Shown here in pieces: positions 33,527 through 41,288 of a stretch of 55,930 nt of DNA. Position 1 is the stretch's first letter, and every line of letters begins with the position of its first letter. The stretch is taken from positions 1 to 55,930 of the forward strand of contig NZ_SEMC01000016.1 in the NCBI RefSeq assembly GCF_004153195.1, written 5' to 3'. The notes under the pieces are model-generated. The model did not search any database. It was given only the letters and a program-made list of their open reading frames with translations, and was not told the origin of the DNA. The position numbers and the translations under genes were made by a program. This stretch comes from Sporolactobacillus sp. THM19-2 (GTDB taxonomy: Bacteria; Bacillota; Bacilli; Bacillales; Sporolactobacillaceae).

Positions 33527-34330
33527 TTGGAAAATAAGCTGAAGCTGTATGGCTTTAACAACCTCACAAAGGCACTGAGCTTCAACATTTATGATGTTTG
33601 CTATGCAAAGAGCGAGCGTGAGCAGAGAGACTACATTTCTTATATCGATGAGCAGTATAATTCGGAACGCCTGACGAAGATTCTCTGCAAAGTCACAGAG
33701 ATGATCGGTGCCCATGTTCTTAATATCAGCAAACAGGACTATGATCCGCAGGGCGCAAGTGTGACGGTGCTGATCGCGGAGCAGGAGTTTCCGACGGACA
33801 AAATCGATCCCTCCTGTAATCTCGGCCGGATCGGTGACGCGCGGGATACGATCGTCGGGCATCTCGATAAAAGCCACGTGACGGTGCACACCTATCCGGA
33901 ATTCCACCCGGGGAATGCGATTGCTACCTTCCGGGTGGATATTGACGTGGCAACCTGTGGTGAGATCACACCGCTTAATACGCTGAATTACCTGATCGGC
34001 AGCTTCGATTCCGATATCATTACGGCCGATTACCGGGTTCGCGGATTCACGCGCGATGTGGATGGAAAGAAGCTGTTCATGGATCACCGGATGACTTCAA
34101 TTCAGGATTATATTGATGAAACGACTTTGGAAAAATATGATGCTACGGATATCAATGTTTATCAGGCGAATCTGTTTCATACCAAAATGCTGATTAAGGA
34201 ACTGGATCTGCAGAATTATCTGTTTAACCGGGATGTACTGGAAATTCCTCCGAAAGAGCGGCTGAAAATCAGCAGCAGTTTACGCAGGGAAATGATCGAA
34301 ATCTTCAGTGGTGCCAATATATTTGGCTGA
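33527..34330 (+). CDS. speD: S-adenosylmethionine decarboxylase proenzyme (long, E. coli type)
   Basis: A protein of about 267 residues that decarboxylates SAM to supply the aminopropyl donor for spermidine. The self-cleavage site is visible as DKSHVTVHTYPE, where the Ser becomes the pyruvoyl cofactor. The N-terminus (KLKLYGFNNLTKALSFNIYD) closely follows the E. coli enzyme. It is the long class, about twice the length of the B. subtilis SpeD (126 residues), which is unexpected in a Bacillus-like host. TTG 33527 is six bases after GAGG and matches the family N-terminus; GTG 33515 is an alternative. It is the first gene of the cluster. Confidence 0.9.
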   Translation: MENKLKLYGFNNLTKALSFNIYDVCYAKSEREQRDYISYIDEQYNSERLTKILCKVTEMIGAHVLNISKQDYDPQGASVTVLIAEQEFPTDKIDPSCNLGRIGDARDTIVGHLDKSHVTVHTYPEFHPGNAIATFRVDIDVATCGEITPLNTLNYLIGSFDSDIITADYRVRGFTRDVDGKKLFMDHRMTSIQDYIDETTLEKYDATDINVYQANLFHTKMLIKELDLQNYLFNRDVLEIPPKERLKISSSLRREMIEIFSGANIFG

Positions 34331-34396
34331 TTGTAAAAAATAGGACAGCCTGCCGGTCACCCGGACAGGCTTTAAAACGGAGAATGATGAAATAAA

Positions 34397-35845
34397 ATGA
34401 ACCAGCTGTCACAAAAACGGGCGCCTGTACTTGAAGCGCTGAACCGTTTTAAGGCCATGCGGGTTGTTCCGTTCGATGTACCCGGGCACAAGAGAGGGCG
34501 GGGAAACAGGGAACTGGCTGATTTTCTCGGCGACCGCTGCCTGTCGGTTGATGTCAATTCCATGAAGCCGCTCGACAACCTCTGCCATCCGGTTTCGGTC
34601 ATCAGGGATGCGGAAGACCTCGCGGCTGAGGCATTCGGGGCGGAACACGCGTTTTTTATGGTGAACGGGACCACCTCAGCTGTCCAGAGCATGGTGATGA
34701 GTGTCTGCAAGCGCGGAGAAAAAATCATTATGCCGCGTAATGTGCACCGGAGCGCAATCAATGCCCTGATTCTGAGCGGTGCGGTGCCTGTCTATGTCAA
34801 TCCCGGTATGAACCGTGATCTGGGGATCTCTCTGGGCATGTCTCTTGACGATGTCAGGCAGGCTGTGATCGAAAATCCGGATGCGAAAGCGGTCCTTGTC
34901 AACAATCCGACCTATTATGGCATCTGTTCCAATCTGAAGGCGATCACGGATCTGGCGCATGAATATGGCATGCGTGTTCTCGTTGATGAAGCGCACGGCA
35001 CGCACTTCTACTTTGGTGAACAGATGCCGGTGACCGCGATGGCCGCCGGTGCTGACATGGCTGCTGTCAGTATGCACAAGTCGGGCGGGTCGCTGACGCA
35101 GAGCTCGCTTTTGCTGACGAGTCATGGGATGAGTGAAGGGTATGTCCGCCAAATCATTAACCTGACGCAGACGACCAGCGGTTCCTATCTGTTGATCTCT
35201 TCGCTGGACATTTCCCGACGTAATCTCGCTCTGAACGGCCGGCGGATTTTCAGCAGAGTCAGCACGATGGCGGAATATGCCCGGTCTGAGATCAACAGGA
35301 TCGGCGGTTATTACGCCTTCTCAGGCGAGCTCATCAACAGGGATACCATTTATGATTTTGACCGGACGAAGCTGTCGATACACACCCTGGAGCTTGGTCT
35401 GGCAGGGATTGAGGTCTACGATACGCTGCGTGATGAATACGATATCCAGATTGAATTCGGTGATATTGGGAATATTCTGGCTTATCTGTCGATCGGTGAC
35501 CGGATTCTGGATATCGAACGGCTTGTCTCGGCATTATCTGAAATCCGGAGGCAATATGCCGGAGATAAAACGGGCATGCTCAGCCAGGAATATATCCGTC
35601 CGCAGGTTGTGGCTGCGCCGCAGGAAGCGTTTTATGCGGAAAGTGAATCGGTTGCGCTCAATGAAAGCAGCGGCAGGATCTGCGGTGAATTCGTCATGTG
35701 CTATCCGCCCGGTATCCCGATTCTTGCTCCCGGCGAACGCATCACAGCCGATATATTAACGTATATCCGCTATGCGAAGGAAAGAGGCTGCTTTCTGACG
35801 GGTACCCGGGACAGCAGGGTCAATCGCCTGCAGGTGATCAAGTGA
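34397..35845 (+). CDS. speA: Orn/Lys/Arg decarboxylase, probable arginine decarboxylase
   Basis: A 482-residue fold-type I PLP decarboxylase of the short SpeA/YaaO type. It has PFDVPGHKRGRG near the N-terminus, VNGTTSAVQSMV, LVDEAHGTHFYF with the PLP Asp, and SMHKSGGSLTQSS with the Schiff-base Lys; the C-terminal domain ends in YPPGIPILAPGE. In B. subtilis, SpeA makes agmatine from arginine; lysine or ornithine cannot be excluded. A small stem (AGCCTGCCGG...CCGGACAGGCT) lies in the 66-base gap after speD and may attenuate. No agmatinase gene is in the window. Confidence 0.8.
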   Translation: MNQLSQKRAPVLEALNRFKAMRVVPFDVPGHKRGRGNRELADFLGDRCLSVDVNSMKPLDNLCHPVSVIRDAEDLAAEAFGAEHAFFMVNGTTSAVQSMVMSVCKRGEKIIMPRNVHRSAINALILSGAVPVYVNPGMNRDLGISLGMSLDDVRQAVIENPDAKAVLVNNPTYYGICSNLKAITDLAHEYGMRVLVDEAHGTHFYFGEQMPVTAMAAGADMAAVSMHKSGGSLTQSSLLLTSHGMSEGYVRQIINLTQTTSGSYLLISSLDISRRNLALNGRRIFSRVSTMAEYARSEINRIGGYYAFSGELINRDTIYDFDRTKLSIHTLELGLAGIEVYDTLRDEYDIQIEFGDIGNILAYLSIGDRILDIERLVSALSEIRRQYAGDKTGMLSQEYIRPQVVAAPQEAFYAESESVALNESSGRICGEFVMCYPPGIPILAPGERITADILTYIRYAKERGCFLTGTRDSRVNRLQVIK

Positions 35846-36038
35846 AACGTCAATCAGTGGGCGCACCGGACGAGCCCGCGCAGGCGTTGCGACAGGACGC
35901 CCTCGTTTTTAACCTGCCCTGATTGCTCGTTGAACCCATCGAACGGCTGCGGGCAGTGATCTCCCCAGACATGTTCGTGTACCCTCATGCCCCTGAGGTG
36001 GTAATGCCCGTTCATGCGGGAAAAAGGAGGCGAAGGAT
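35846..36038 (+). other. 193-base gap with paired segments between speA and speE
   Basis: It contains CTGCCC (35914-35919) complementary to GGGCAG (35951-35956) with an inner CGTT/AACG pair, plus CCTCATGCCCCTGAGG and GCCCGTTCATGCGGG hairpins just before the speE ribosome site. No coding frame is supported. It may tune speE expression; no named RNA class is recognised. Confidence 0.3.
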
Positions 36039-36890
36039 TTGGAATTATGGTTTACGGAGAAACATACGAAGCATGTGAAGTTTTCGATTCAGGTAGACAA
36101 ACAGATCTATTCCGGACGGAGTGAGTTTCAGCGGATCGACCTCTTTGATTCACCTGAATTCGGCCGGTTTCTGACCCTCGACGGCTACATGATGCTGACG
36201 GAGAAAGACGAATTTATCTATCACGAGATGATCATTCATGTCCCGATGGCTGTGCATCCTCAAGCAAAGCGTGTGCTCGTCATTGGAGGCGGAGACGGCG
36301 GTGCTATCCGGGAACTGGTGCGTTATCCGGGCATTGAACAGATTGATCTCGTGGAAATTGACCGGCAGGTGGTCGAAGTCTGTAAAAAATTCTTGCCGCA
36401 AACCGCCGGGGGTCTGGACGACCCCCGGGTGTCGATCCATTATGAGGACGGCCTGAAATTTGTTCGGACAAAAGATCAGGCATATGATTTAATTGTTGTA
36501 GATTCAACAGACCCGTTCGGCCCGGGTGAGGGGCTTTTTACCAAAGAGTTTTATGGCAATTGTTATAAAGCCCTTCGCGCAGACGGGCTGATGGTCAATC
36601 AGCAGGAAAGCCCCTTTTATCCTGTAGATGCCGTGGCGATGCAACGGGCGCACAAGCGGATTGTTGCCTCGTTCCCGGTCAGCCGCGTCTATCAGGCGCA
36701 TATTCCCACTTATCCGTCGGGACACTGGCTGTTCGGATTCGCATCGAAAAAGGATCATCCGACAAAGGATTTTGATCCGGAAGCGTGGCTGAAACTCGGC
36801 CTCAGGACGCGATACTACAATCCGGACATTCATATCGGTGCCTTTGCCCTGCCGAACTATGTGAAGGATCTCTTGGAAGAAGTTGAGTAA
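36039..36890 (+). CDS. speE: Spermidine synthase (aminopropyltransferase)
   Basis: A 283-residue enzyme that transfers the aminopropyl group of decarboxylated SAM to an amine, normally putrescine. It has FLTLDGYMMLTEKDEFIYHE, the cofactor motif VIGGGDGG, the carboxylate VEIDRQVVE, and the DSTDPFGPGEGLF gate region. The length and order match B. subtilis SpeE. It starts at TTG 36039 after GGAGGCGAAGGA. The amine acceptor may be putrescine or agmatine given the missing agmatinase. It is followed after 25 bases by the dehydrogenase gene. Confidence 0.9.
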   Translation: MELWFTEKHTKHVKFSIQVDKQIYSGRSEFQRIDLFDSPEFGRFLTLDGYMMLTEKDEFIYHEMIIHVPMAVHPQAKRVLVIGGGDGGAIRELVRYPGIEQIDLVEIDRQVVEVCKKFLPQTAGGLDDPRVSIHYEDGLKFVRTKDQAYDLIVVDSTDPFGPGEGLFTKEFYGNCYKALRADGLMVNQQESPFYPVDAVAMQRAHKRIVASFPVSRVYQAHIPTYPSGHWLFGFASKKDHPTKDFDPEAWLKLGLRTRYYNPDIHIGAFALPNYVKDLLEEVE

Positions 36891-36915
36891 GGACATTTAA
36901 GGAGGCGTTCATCAA

Positions 36916-38115
36916 ATGGGAAAAGCGTTAATTATCGGAGCAGGCGGTGTCGCTGGTGTTGTGGTACACAAATGCTGCCAGAATCCGGCTGTTTTTGAAG
37001 AAATCTGCATTGCAAGCCGTACCGTATCCAAATGCGAGGCTTTAAAAAAGAAACTGGACGGAGGGCGGACAAAGATTCAGACGGCACAGGTCGACGCGAA
37101 TCACGTTCCGGAACTGGTGGCACTGATTAAGAAGTTTCAGCCTGATATCGTGATTAACGTGGCCCTTCCGTATCAGGATCTGACCATTATGGACGCCTGC
37201 CTTGAGACCGGAGTGGACTATGTCGACACAGCCAATTATGAACCGGAGGATACGGCGAAGTTTGAATATAAATGGCAGTGGGCGTACCGGGACAGATTTA
37301 AGGAGGCCGGGATTACGGCTCTTCTCGGAAGCGGGTTCGACCCGGGCGTCACCGGTGTTTTTTCGGCCTACGCGCAGAAGCACTATTTTGATGAGATCCA
37401 TCAGATTGATATACTTGATGCCAATGCAGGCGACCATGGCTATCCGTTCGCAACCAATTTCAACCCGGAGATCAATATCCGTGAAGTGACGGCAAAAGGC
37501 AGCTATTTTGAAAAAGGCCGATTCATCGAAACGGAACCGATGTCGTTCAAAAAAGTCTATGATTTCCCGCAGATCGGACCGAAAGATATCTACCTGCTGC
37601 ATCATGAAGAGATGGAGTCCCTCGCACTCCATATCAAAGGGATTAAGAAGATCAGATTCTGGATGACTTTCTCGCAGAGTTATCTGAACCATCTTCAGGT
37701 CCTGCAGGATGTCGGCATGACCTCGATTGAACCCATCAACTTCGAAGGAAAACAGATTGTCCCTCTGCAGTTTTTGAAGGCGGTTCTTCCGGATCCGGCT
37801 TCCCTTGGCCCGCGGACCAAAGGGAAAACGAATATCGGCTGCATCTTCCAGGGGACAAAAGAGGGCAGACCGGTCAGGTACTATGTGTACAACGTCTGTG
37901 ATCACGAGGCGTGCTATAAAGAAGTCGGCTCGCAGGCCATCTCCTATACAACCGGTGTGCCGGCGATGATCGGAGCCTCGATGATCCTGACCGGCAAGTG
38001 GAAAAAGCCGGGTGTTTACAACATTGAAGAATTTGATCCCGATCCGTTCATGGACGCACTGAATCAGTTCGGACTGCCGTGGCAGGAGAGCTTTTCGCCG
38101 GAACTGATTGACTGA
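36916..38115 (+). CDS. Carboxy(nor)spermidine dehydrogenase, saccharopine-dehydrogenase family
   Basis: A 399-residue NAD(P)H-dependent reductase. GAGGVAGVV near the N-terminus binds the nucleotide; NVALPYQDLTIMDACLETG, YVDTANYE, GSGFDPGVTGVFSAYA and the late TTGVPAMIGASMIL follow the family of Lys1-like carboxynorspermidine synthases. It condenses aspartate semialdehyde with a diamine (putrescine gives carboxyspermidine). The partner decarboxylase is encoded 11 bases downstream. The ribosome site AAGGAGG lies before ATG 36916. Confidence 0.85.
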   Translation: MGKALIIGAGGVAGVVVHKCCQNPAVFEEICIASRTVSKCEALKKKLDGGRTKIQTAQVDANHVPELVALIKKFQPDIVINVALPYQDLTIMDACLETGVDYVDTANYEPEDTAKFEYKWQWAYRDRFKEAGITALLGSGFDPGVTGVFSAYAQKHYFDEIHQIDILDANAGDHGYPFATNFNPEINIREVTAKGSYFEKGRFIETEPMSFKKVYDFPQIGPKDIYLLHHEEMESLALHIKGIKKIRFWMTFSQSYLNHLQVLQDVGMTSIEPINFEGKQIVPLQFLKAVLPDPASLGPRTKGKTNIGCIFQGTKEGRPVRYYVYNVCDHEACYKEVGSQAISYTTGVPAMIGASMILTGKWKKPGVYNIEEFDPDPFMDALNQFGLPWQESFSPELID

Positions 38116-38126
38116 GGGGGCAGCTG

Positions 38127-39263
38127 ATGGCTATTGATTTCAGGCAGGCCCCTTCGCCCTGCTATATCGTTGATGAAGGGCTGCTCATTAAAAATCTGGA
38201 AATCCTGTATGCTGTTGAACGTCAGACTGGCTGTAAGATCCTGCTGGCACAGAAGGCGTTTTCGATGTTTTCTCTTTATCCGCTGATCGGCAGATATCTG
38301 AGCGGCGTCGCCTCAAGTTCCCTGCATGAAGCGCGGCTCGGGCGTGAGGAAATGGATAAAGAGGTGCATGTTTACTCACCTGCTTACAGGGAAAGTGAAT
38401 TTGATGAGATCCTGCACGTCGCCGATCATCTTGTTTTTAATTCCTTCAGCCAGTGGCGCCGGTTTCGCGACCGGGTGAAACAATCCGGGCAGCCTGTTTC
38501 CTGCGGGATCCGGGTGAATCCGGAATACTCAGAAGTCGCCGCCGGTTTGTATAATCCGTGTGCGCCGTGTTCCCGGATGGGAGTCACACTGAAAAACTTT
38601 GAACCTGATGCGCTTGAGGGCCTTGAAGGCCTGCATTTTCACACCCTGTGTGAACAAAATTCAGATGCTCTGGAGCATACACTTTCCGCTGTGGATGAAA
38701 AGTTCGGCAGGTACCTGAAGCAGATGAAGTGGATCAACTTTGGCGGCGGACACCACATCACGCGTCCGGATTATGATCTGAGCCGGCTGAGGCGCTGCAT
38801 CAGCTTCATGCAGGATAAGTATGATCTTCAGGTTTATCTGGAACCGGGTGAGGCGGTTGCGCTGAATGCGGGGTATCTCGTTGGAACTGTGCTGGATGTG
38901 ATGCATAACGGCATGGATCTGGCTATACTGGATCTGTCAGCCACCTGCCATATGCCGGATGTGCTGGAGATGCCGTATCGCCCGGTGTTGATTGGAGGGG
39001 GGAAGCCTGGCGAAAAGTCGTTTACGTACCGCCTGGGTGGTCCGACCTGCCTTGCAGGAGACGTCATCGGTGATTATTCATTTGATCACCGGCTCCACCC
39101 GGGAGATCGCCTGGTGTTCTGCGATATGGCCATATATTCCATGGTCAAGAACAATACGTTCAACGGCGTCGGTCTCCCGTCTATTGCTGTATTTAATGAA
39201 ACAGACGGACTGCGTATCGTGAAATCTTTCAGTTATAAAGATTTCAAATCACGGCTGTCCTGA
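38127..39263 (+). CDS. nspC: Carboxy(nor)spermidine decarboxylase
   Basis: A 378-residue fold-type III PLP decarboxylase. The Schiff-base Lys is in LLAQKAFSMF, followed by ASSSLHEA, GIRVNPEYSEV, FHTLCEQN, a PLP-phosphate FGGGHHIT, and the YLEPGEAV, CHMPDVLEMPYRP and GPTCLAGDVIGDY segments that set NspC apart from LysA. It removes the carboxyl group from carboxyspermidine or carboxynorspermidine. It overlaps no gene, lies 11 bases after the dehydrogenase, and ends the five-gene unit before a strong terminator. Confidence 0.9.
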   Translation: MAIDFRQAPSPCYIVDEGLLIKNLEILYAVERQTGCKILLAQKAFSMFSLYPLIGRYLSGVASSSLHEARLGREEMDKEVHVYSPAYRESEFDEILHVADHLVFNSFSQWRRFRDRVKQSGQPVSCGIRVNPEYSEVAAGLYNPCAPCSRMGVTLKNFEPDALEGLEGLHFHTLCEQNSDALEHTLSAVDEKFGRYLKQMKWINFGGGHHITRPDYDLSRLRRCISFMQDKYDLQVYLEPGEAVALNAGYLVGTVLDVMHNGMDLAILDLSATCHMPDVLEMPYRPVLIGGGKPGEKSFTYRLGGPTCLAGDVIGDYSFDHRLHPGDRLVFCDMAIYSMVKNNTFNGVGLPSIAVFNETDGLRIVKSFSYKDFKSRLS

Positions 39264-39293
39264 AAAAAGCCTGCCAATCGGCAGGCTTTTTCT
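39263..39293 (+). terminator. Intrinsic terminator of the polyamine cluster
   Basis: AAAAAGCCTGCC and GGCAGGCTTTTT around AATC, directly after the nspC stop. Confidence 0.95.
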
Positions 39294-39394
39294 TTAAAAT
39301 ATGAAAAATCTGACGATAATTGCAGGATTTTGAAAGAGGAAAAAAGAAAAGAGAATATAAGAAATTTGAGCGGACACAGTGACTGCGCCTTTTC

Positions 39395-39424
39395 TTATCA
39401 GACGCTTACAATCTGTTCTATAAT
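39395..39424 (+). promoter_or_regulatory. Promoter upstream of the structured region at 39.45 kb
   Basis: TTATCA (39395-39400), 18-base spacer, perfect TATAAT (39419-39424). Transcription would start near 39431. Confidence 0.45.
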
Positions 39425-39450
39425 TTAAATAAAGTAAAGCAAAAACTAAA

Positions 39451-39568
39451 GGAGATGTGGAAAATCCACGTGGTGGCGCACGCAGGGCTGTCCCCAATAA
39501 ACGTGTCTATTAAAAATGTTTTTTCACAGGACGACCCTCCTGCGCTACACGAATAAAGGACGATCTCC
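39451..39568 (+). ncRNA. Candidate rod-like structured RNA or 5' leader
   Basis: GGAGAT (39451-39456) pairs with ATCTCC (39563-39568) and encloses an asymmetric bubble with a local GTGGA-aaa-TCCAC hairpin. Then a long arm follows: CGTG with CACG, TGGCGCA (39474-39480) with TGCGCTA (39541-39547), AGGG with CCCT, and GTCC with GGAC. No coding frame or terminator T-run belongs to it. It lies 20 bases after a promoter and 100 bases before the small gene at 39667. It matches no riboswitch I recognise. Confidence 0.5.
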
Positions 39569-39666
39569 ATCCGGTAATCGCTGCTGAAAACCCTTAAGCC
39601 ACTGGCACCTGACGAATACATGACTGACCGGAGAACTGCTTATACTGAAACATAAGGAGGGATTCC

Positions 39667-39927
39667 ATGAACAAATACGGATTTTATGCTGAATTCGATG
39701 GAAAGCAGTCGTTACCTGTTGAAATCAGCCGGCCTGAGGAAACCATGATTTCAGAGACCATGCTGTCATCAATCAAGGCTTTTGCGCGTAAAAAAGGGAC
39801 GGAAGTGATCGGCGTGGATGAACTGAAAGACGGTGCCATGCGTGCTTATTTCCGCAAAAAAAAGTGGTTTCACAAAAATCCCGAAATCATTTATTATGTC
39901 AGTGAAATCACTGACCGTGATTCCTGA
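39667..39927 (+). CDS. Small conserved protein, paralogue of the 20406 gene
   Basis: An 86-residue basic/charged soluble protein. The shared pattern with the 20406 product is Y-x4-EFDG, LPVEI, PEE, later DEL...RAYFRKKK and PEII. It lacks the acidic C-terminal tail of its paralogue. The ribosome site AAGGAGGG is strong. The family is not recognised. The candidate structured RNA upstream could be its leader. Confidence 0.7.
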   Translation: MNKYGFYAEFDGKQSLPVEISRPEETMISETMLSSIKAFARKKGTEVIGVDELKDGAMRAYFRKKKWFHKNPEIIYYVSEITDRDS

Positions 39928-39931
39928 AGTC

Positions 39932-39975
39932 TGAACGCGAAGCAGAACCTGACCGCCTGCCTGCGTTCATTTTTC
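39932..39975 (+). terminator. Probable terminator after the 39667 gene
   Basis: TGAACGC and GCGTTCA arms with inner GCAG pairing and a T-run (TTTTTCTT). It sits directly before the stop of the convergent amidohydrolase. Confidence 0.6.
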
Positions 39976-39976
39976 T

Positions 39977-41131
39977 TTATGACTTCAACCTGCGCAGCAG
40001 ATGGCCAGCCAGTTCTGTAAAAAAACGGGCAGCGGGCAGAACAGCCTGTTCGTCAACGATCAGGTCGGGATGATGCAGATCGGAATTTCCTGAAACGCCC
40101 ATGAAAAAGAAGCTGCCGGGGATCTTTTTCTGATATTCGGCAAAATCTTCACCAATGAGGGTCAGCGGGGGTTCAACCACGTTTAACCCGCAAGCCGCAG
40201 CCGTATCAGTGGCTATTCCGGATAACAGCGGATCATTCACCACAGGCGGGCCGAGTCTTATATACCGGACATGCGCTTCTGTACCCAGTGCGAGCGCCGT
40301 GTGTCTGGCAACCCGTTTCATCTTTTGTTCGATATTTTCCCGTACTTCTTCGCTGAACGTGCGTACCGTTCCTTCGAGCTGCGCCCGGTCAGGCATCACG
40401 TTCCATGTATTTCCGGCCTCCAGCCGGGTGACACTGATCAGCGCCTGATTCAGAGGGGATGTATTCCGGCTGATAATCGTCTGCAGGGCGCTGACCATCT
40501 GCGAAGCCGCAACAATAGTATCACTCCCCTTTTCAGGCGTGGCGCCATGCGTACCGATACCTGTGATATCGATGATAAACCGGTCGACAGCGGCCATCAG
40601 CGGACCGGAACGGATGCCGATGGTACCCGTCGGTAAAGACGGCATAATGTGCATGCCGCAGATGGACTGCACATCATCAAGCAGACCGGTTTTCAACACC
40701 TCAATGGCCCCATTGCCCTTCTCCTCGGCCGGCTGAAAGATGATTTTGACGGTCCCCGAAAGATCCTCCTCACGTTCCTTCAGTAAACGGGCAGCACCCA
40801 GCATCGTTGCCATATGCACATCATGCCCGCATGCATGCATTTTTCCCGGATGAACTGAGGCAAACGGCAACCCGGTCTGTTCTGTTATCGGGAGCGCGTC
40901 AATATCCGAACGCAGGGCAATCGTCGGACCCGGTTTCTGCCCGCCGATGACGGCCAGAGCGCCGGTTTTCAAAGGGAATGCAGCCGTTCGAATGGAAAAC
41001 TGATCCAGCCATTTGCTGATCCGGGCGGTTGTCTTATATTCCTCAAAAGCGAGTTCAGGCTCACGGTGCAGTTGTCTGCGGCAGCTGATCAGCCATTTTT
41101 CCACTTCGGCATCTGATCTTTTTGGAGCCAT
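39977..41131 (-). CDS. M20 family amidohydrolase (N-acyl amino acid / hippurate hydrolase type)
   Basis: A 384-residue metallohydrolase of the M20D group: RRQLHREPELAFEEY, the metal ligand segment ALRSDIDALPI, MHACGHDVHMA, FQPAEEKGNG, a dimerisation domain with THGATPEKG, and a last ligand in HHPD. Members remove acyl groups from amino acids or hydrolyse hippurate, indole conjugates or N-acetyl-diaminopimelate. The substrate is not decided here. ATG 41131 follows GAGAGGA. It is monocistronic. Confidence 0.85.
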   Translation of the reverse strand: MAPKRSDAEVEKWLISCRRQLHREPELAFEEYKTTARISKWLDQFSIRTAAFPLKTGALAVIGGQKPGPTIALRSDIDALPITEQTGLPFASVHPGKMHACGHDVHMATMLGAARLLKEREEDLSGTVKIIFQPAEEKGNGAIEVLKTGLLDDVQSICGMHIMPSLPTGTIGIRSGPLMAAVDRFIIDITGIGTHGATPEKGSDTIVAASQMVSALQTIISRNTSPLNQALISVTRLEAGNTWNVMPDRAQLEGTVRTFSEEVRENIEQKMKRVARHTALALGTEAHVRYIRLGPPVVNDPLLSGIATDTAAACGLNVVEPPLTLIGEDFAEYQKKIPGSFFFMGVSGNSDLHHPDLIVDEQAVLPAARFFTELAGHLLRRLKS

Positions 41132-41288
41132 ATGTTTTTCCTCTCTTCCCTGATCCGAAAATTCTGAAGTTAAAGCAAGAATACATGATTTTCACGGTAT
41201 CGGCAACTGGTACCTTTTTCATTCAGAGTTCATATTTTACGAAAAAACGGGCATCATAACACAGCTGATGAAATGGGAGGATGCCGTT

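Noticed and set aside
39451-39568. 6S RNA assignment of the structured region
   Set aside because: Too short and without the usual open-promoter-like bubble layout that I could confirm; left as an unassigned structured RNA.
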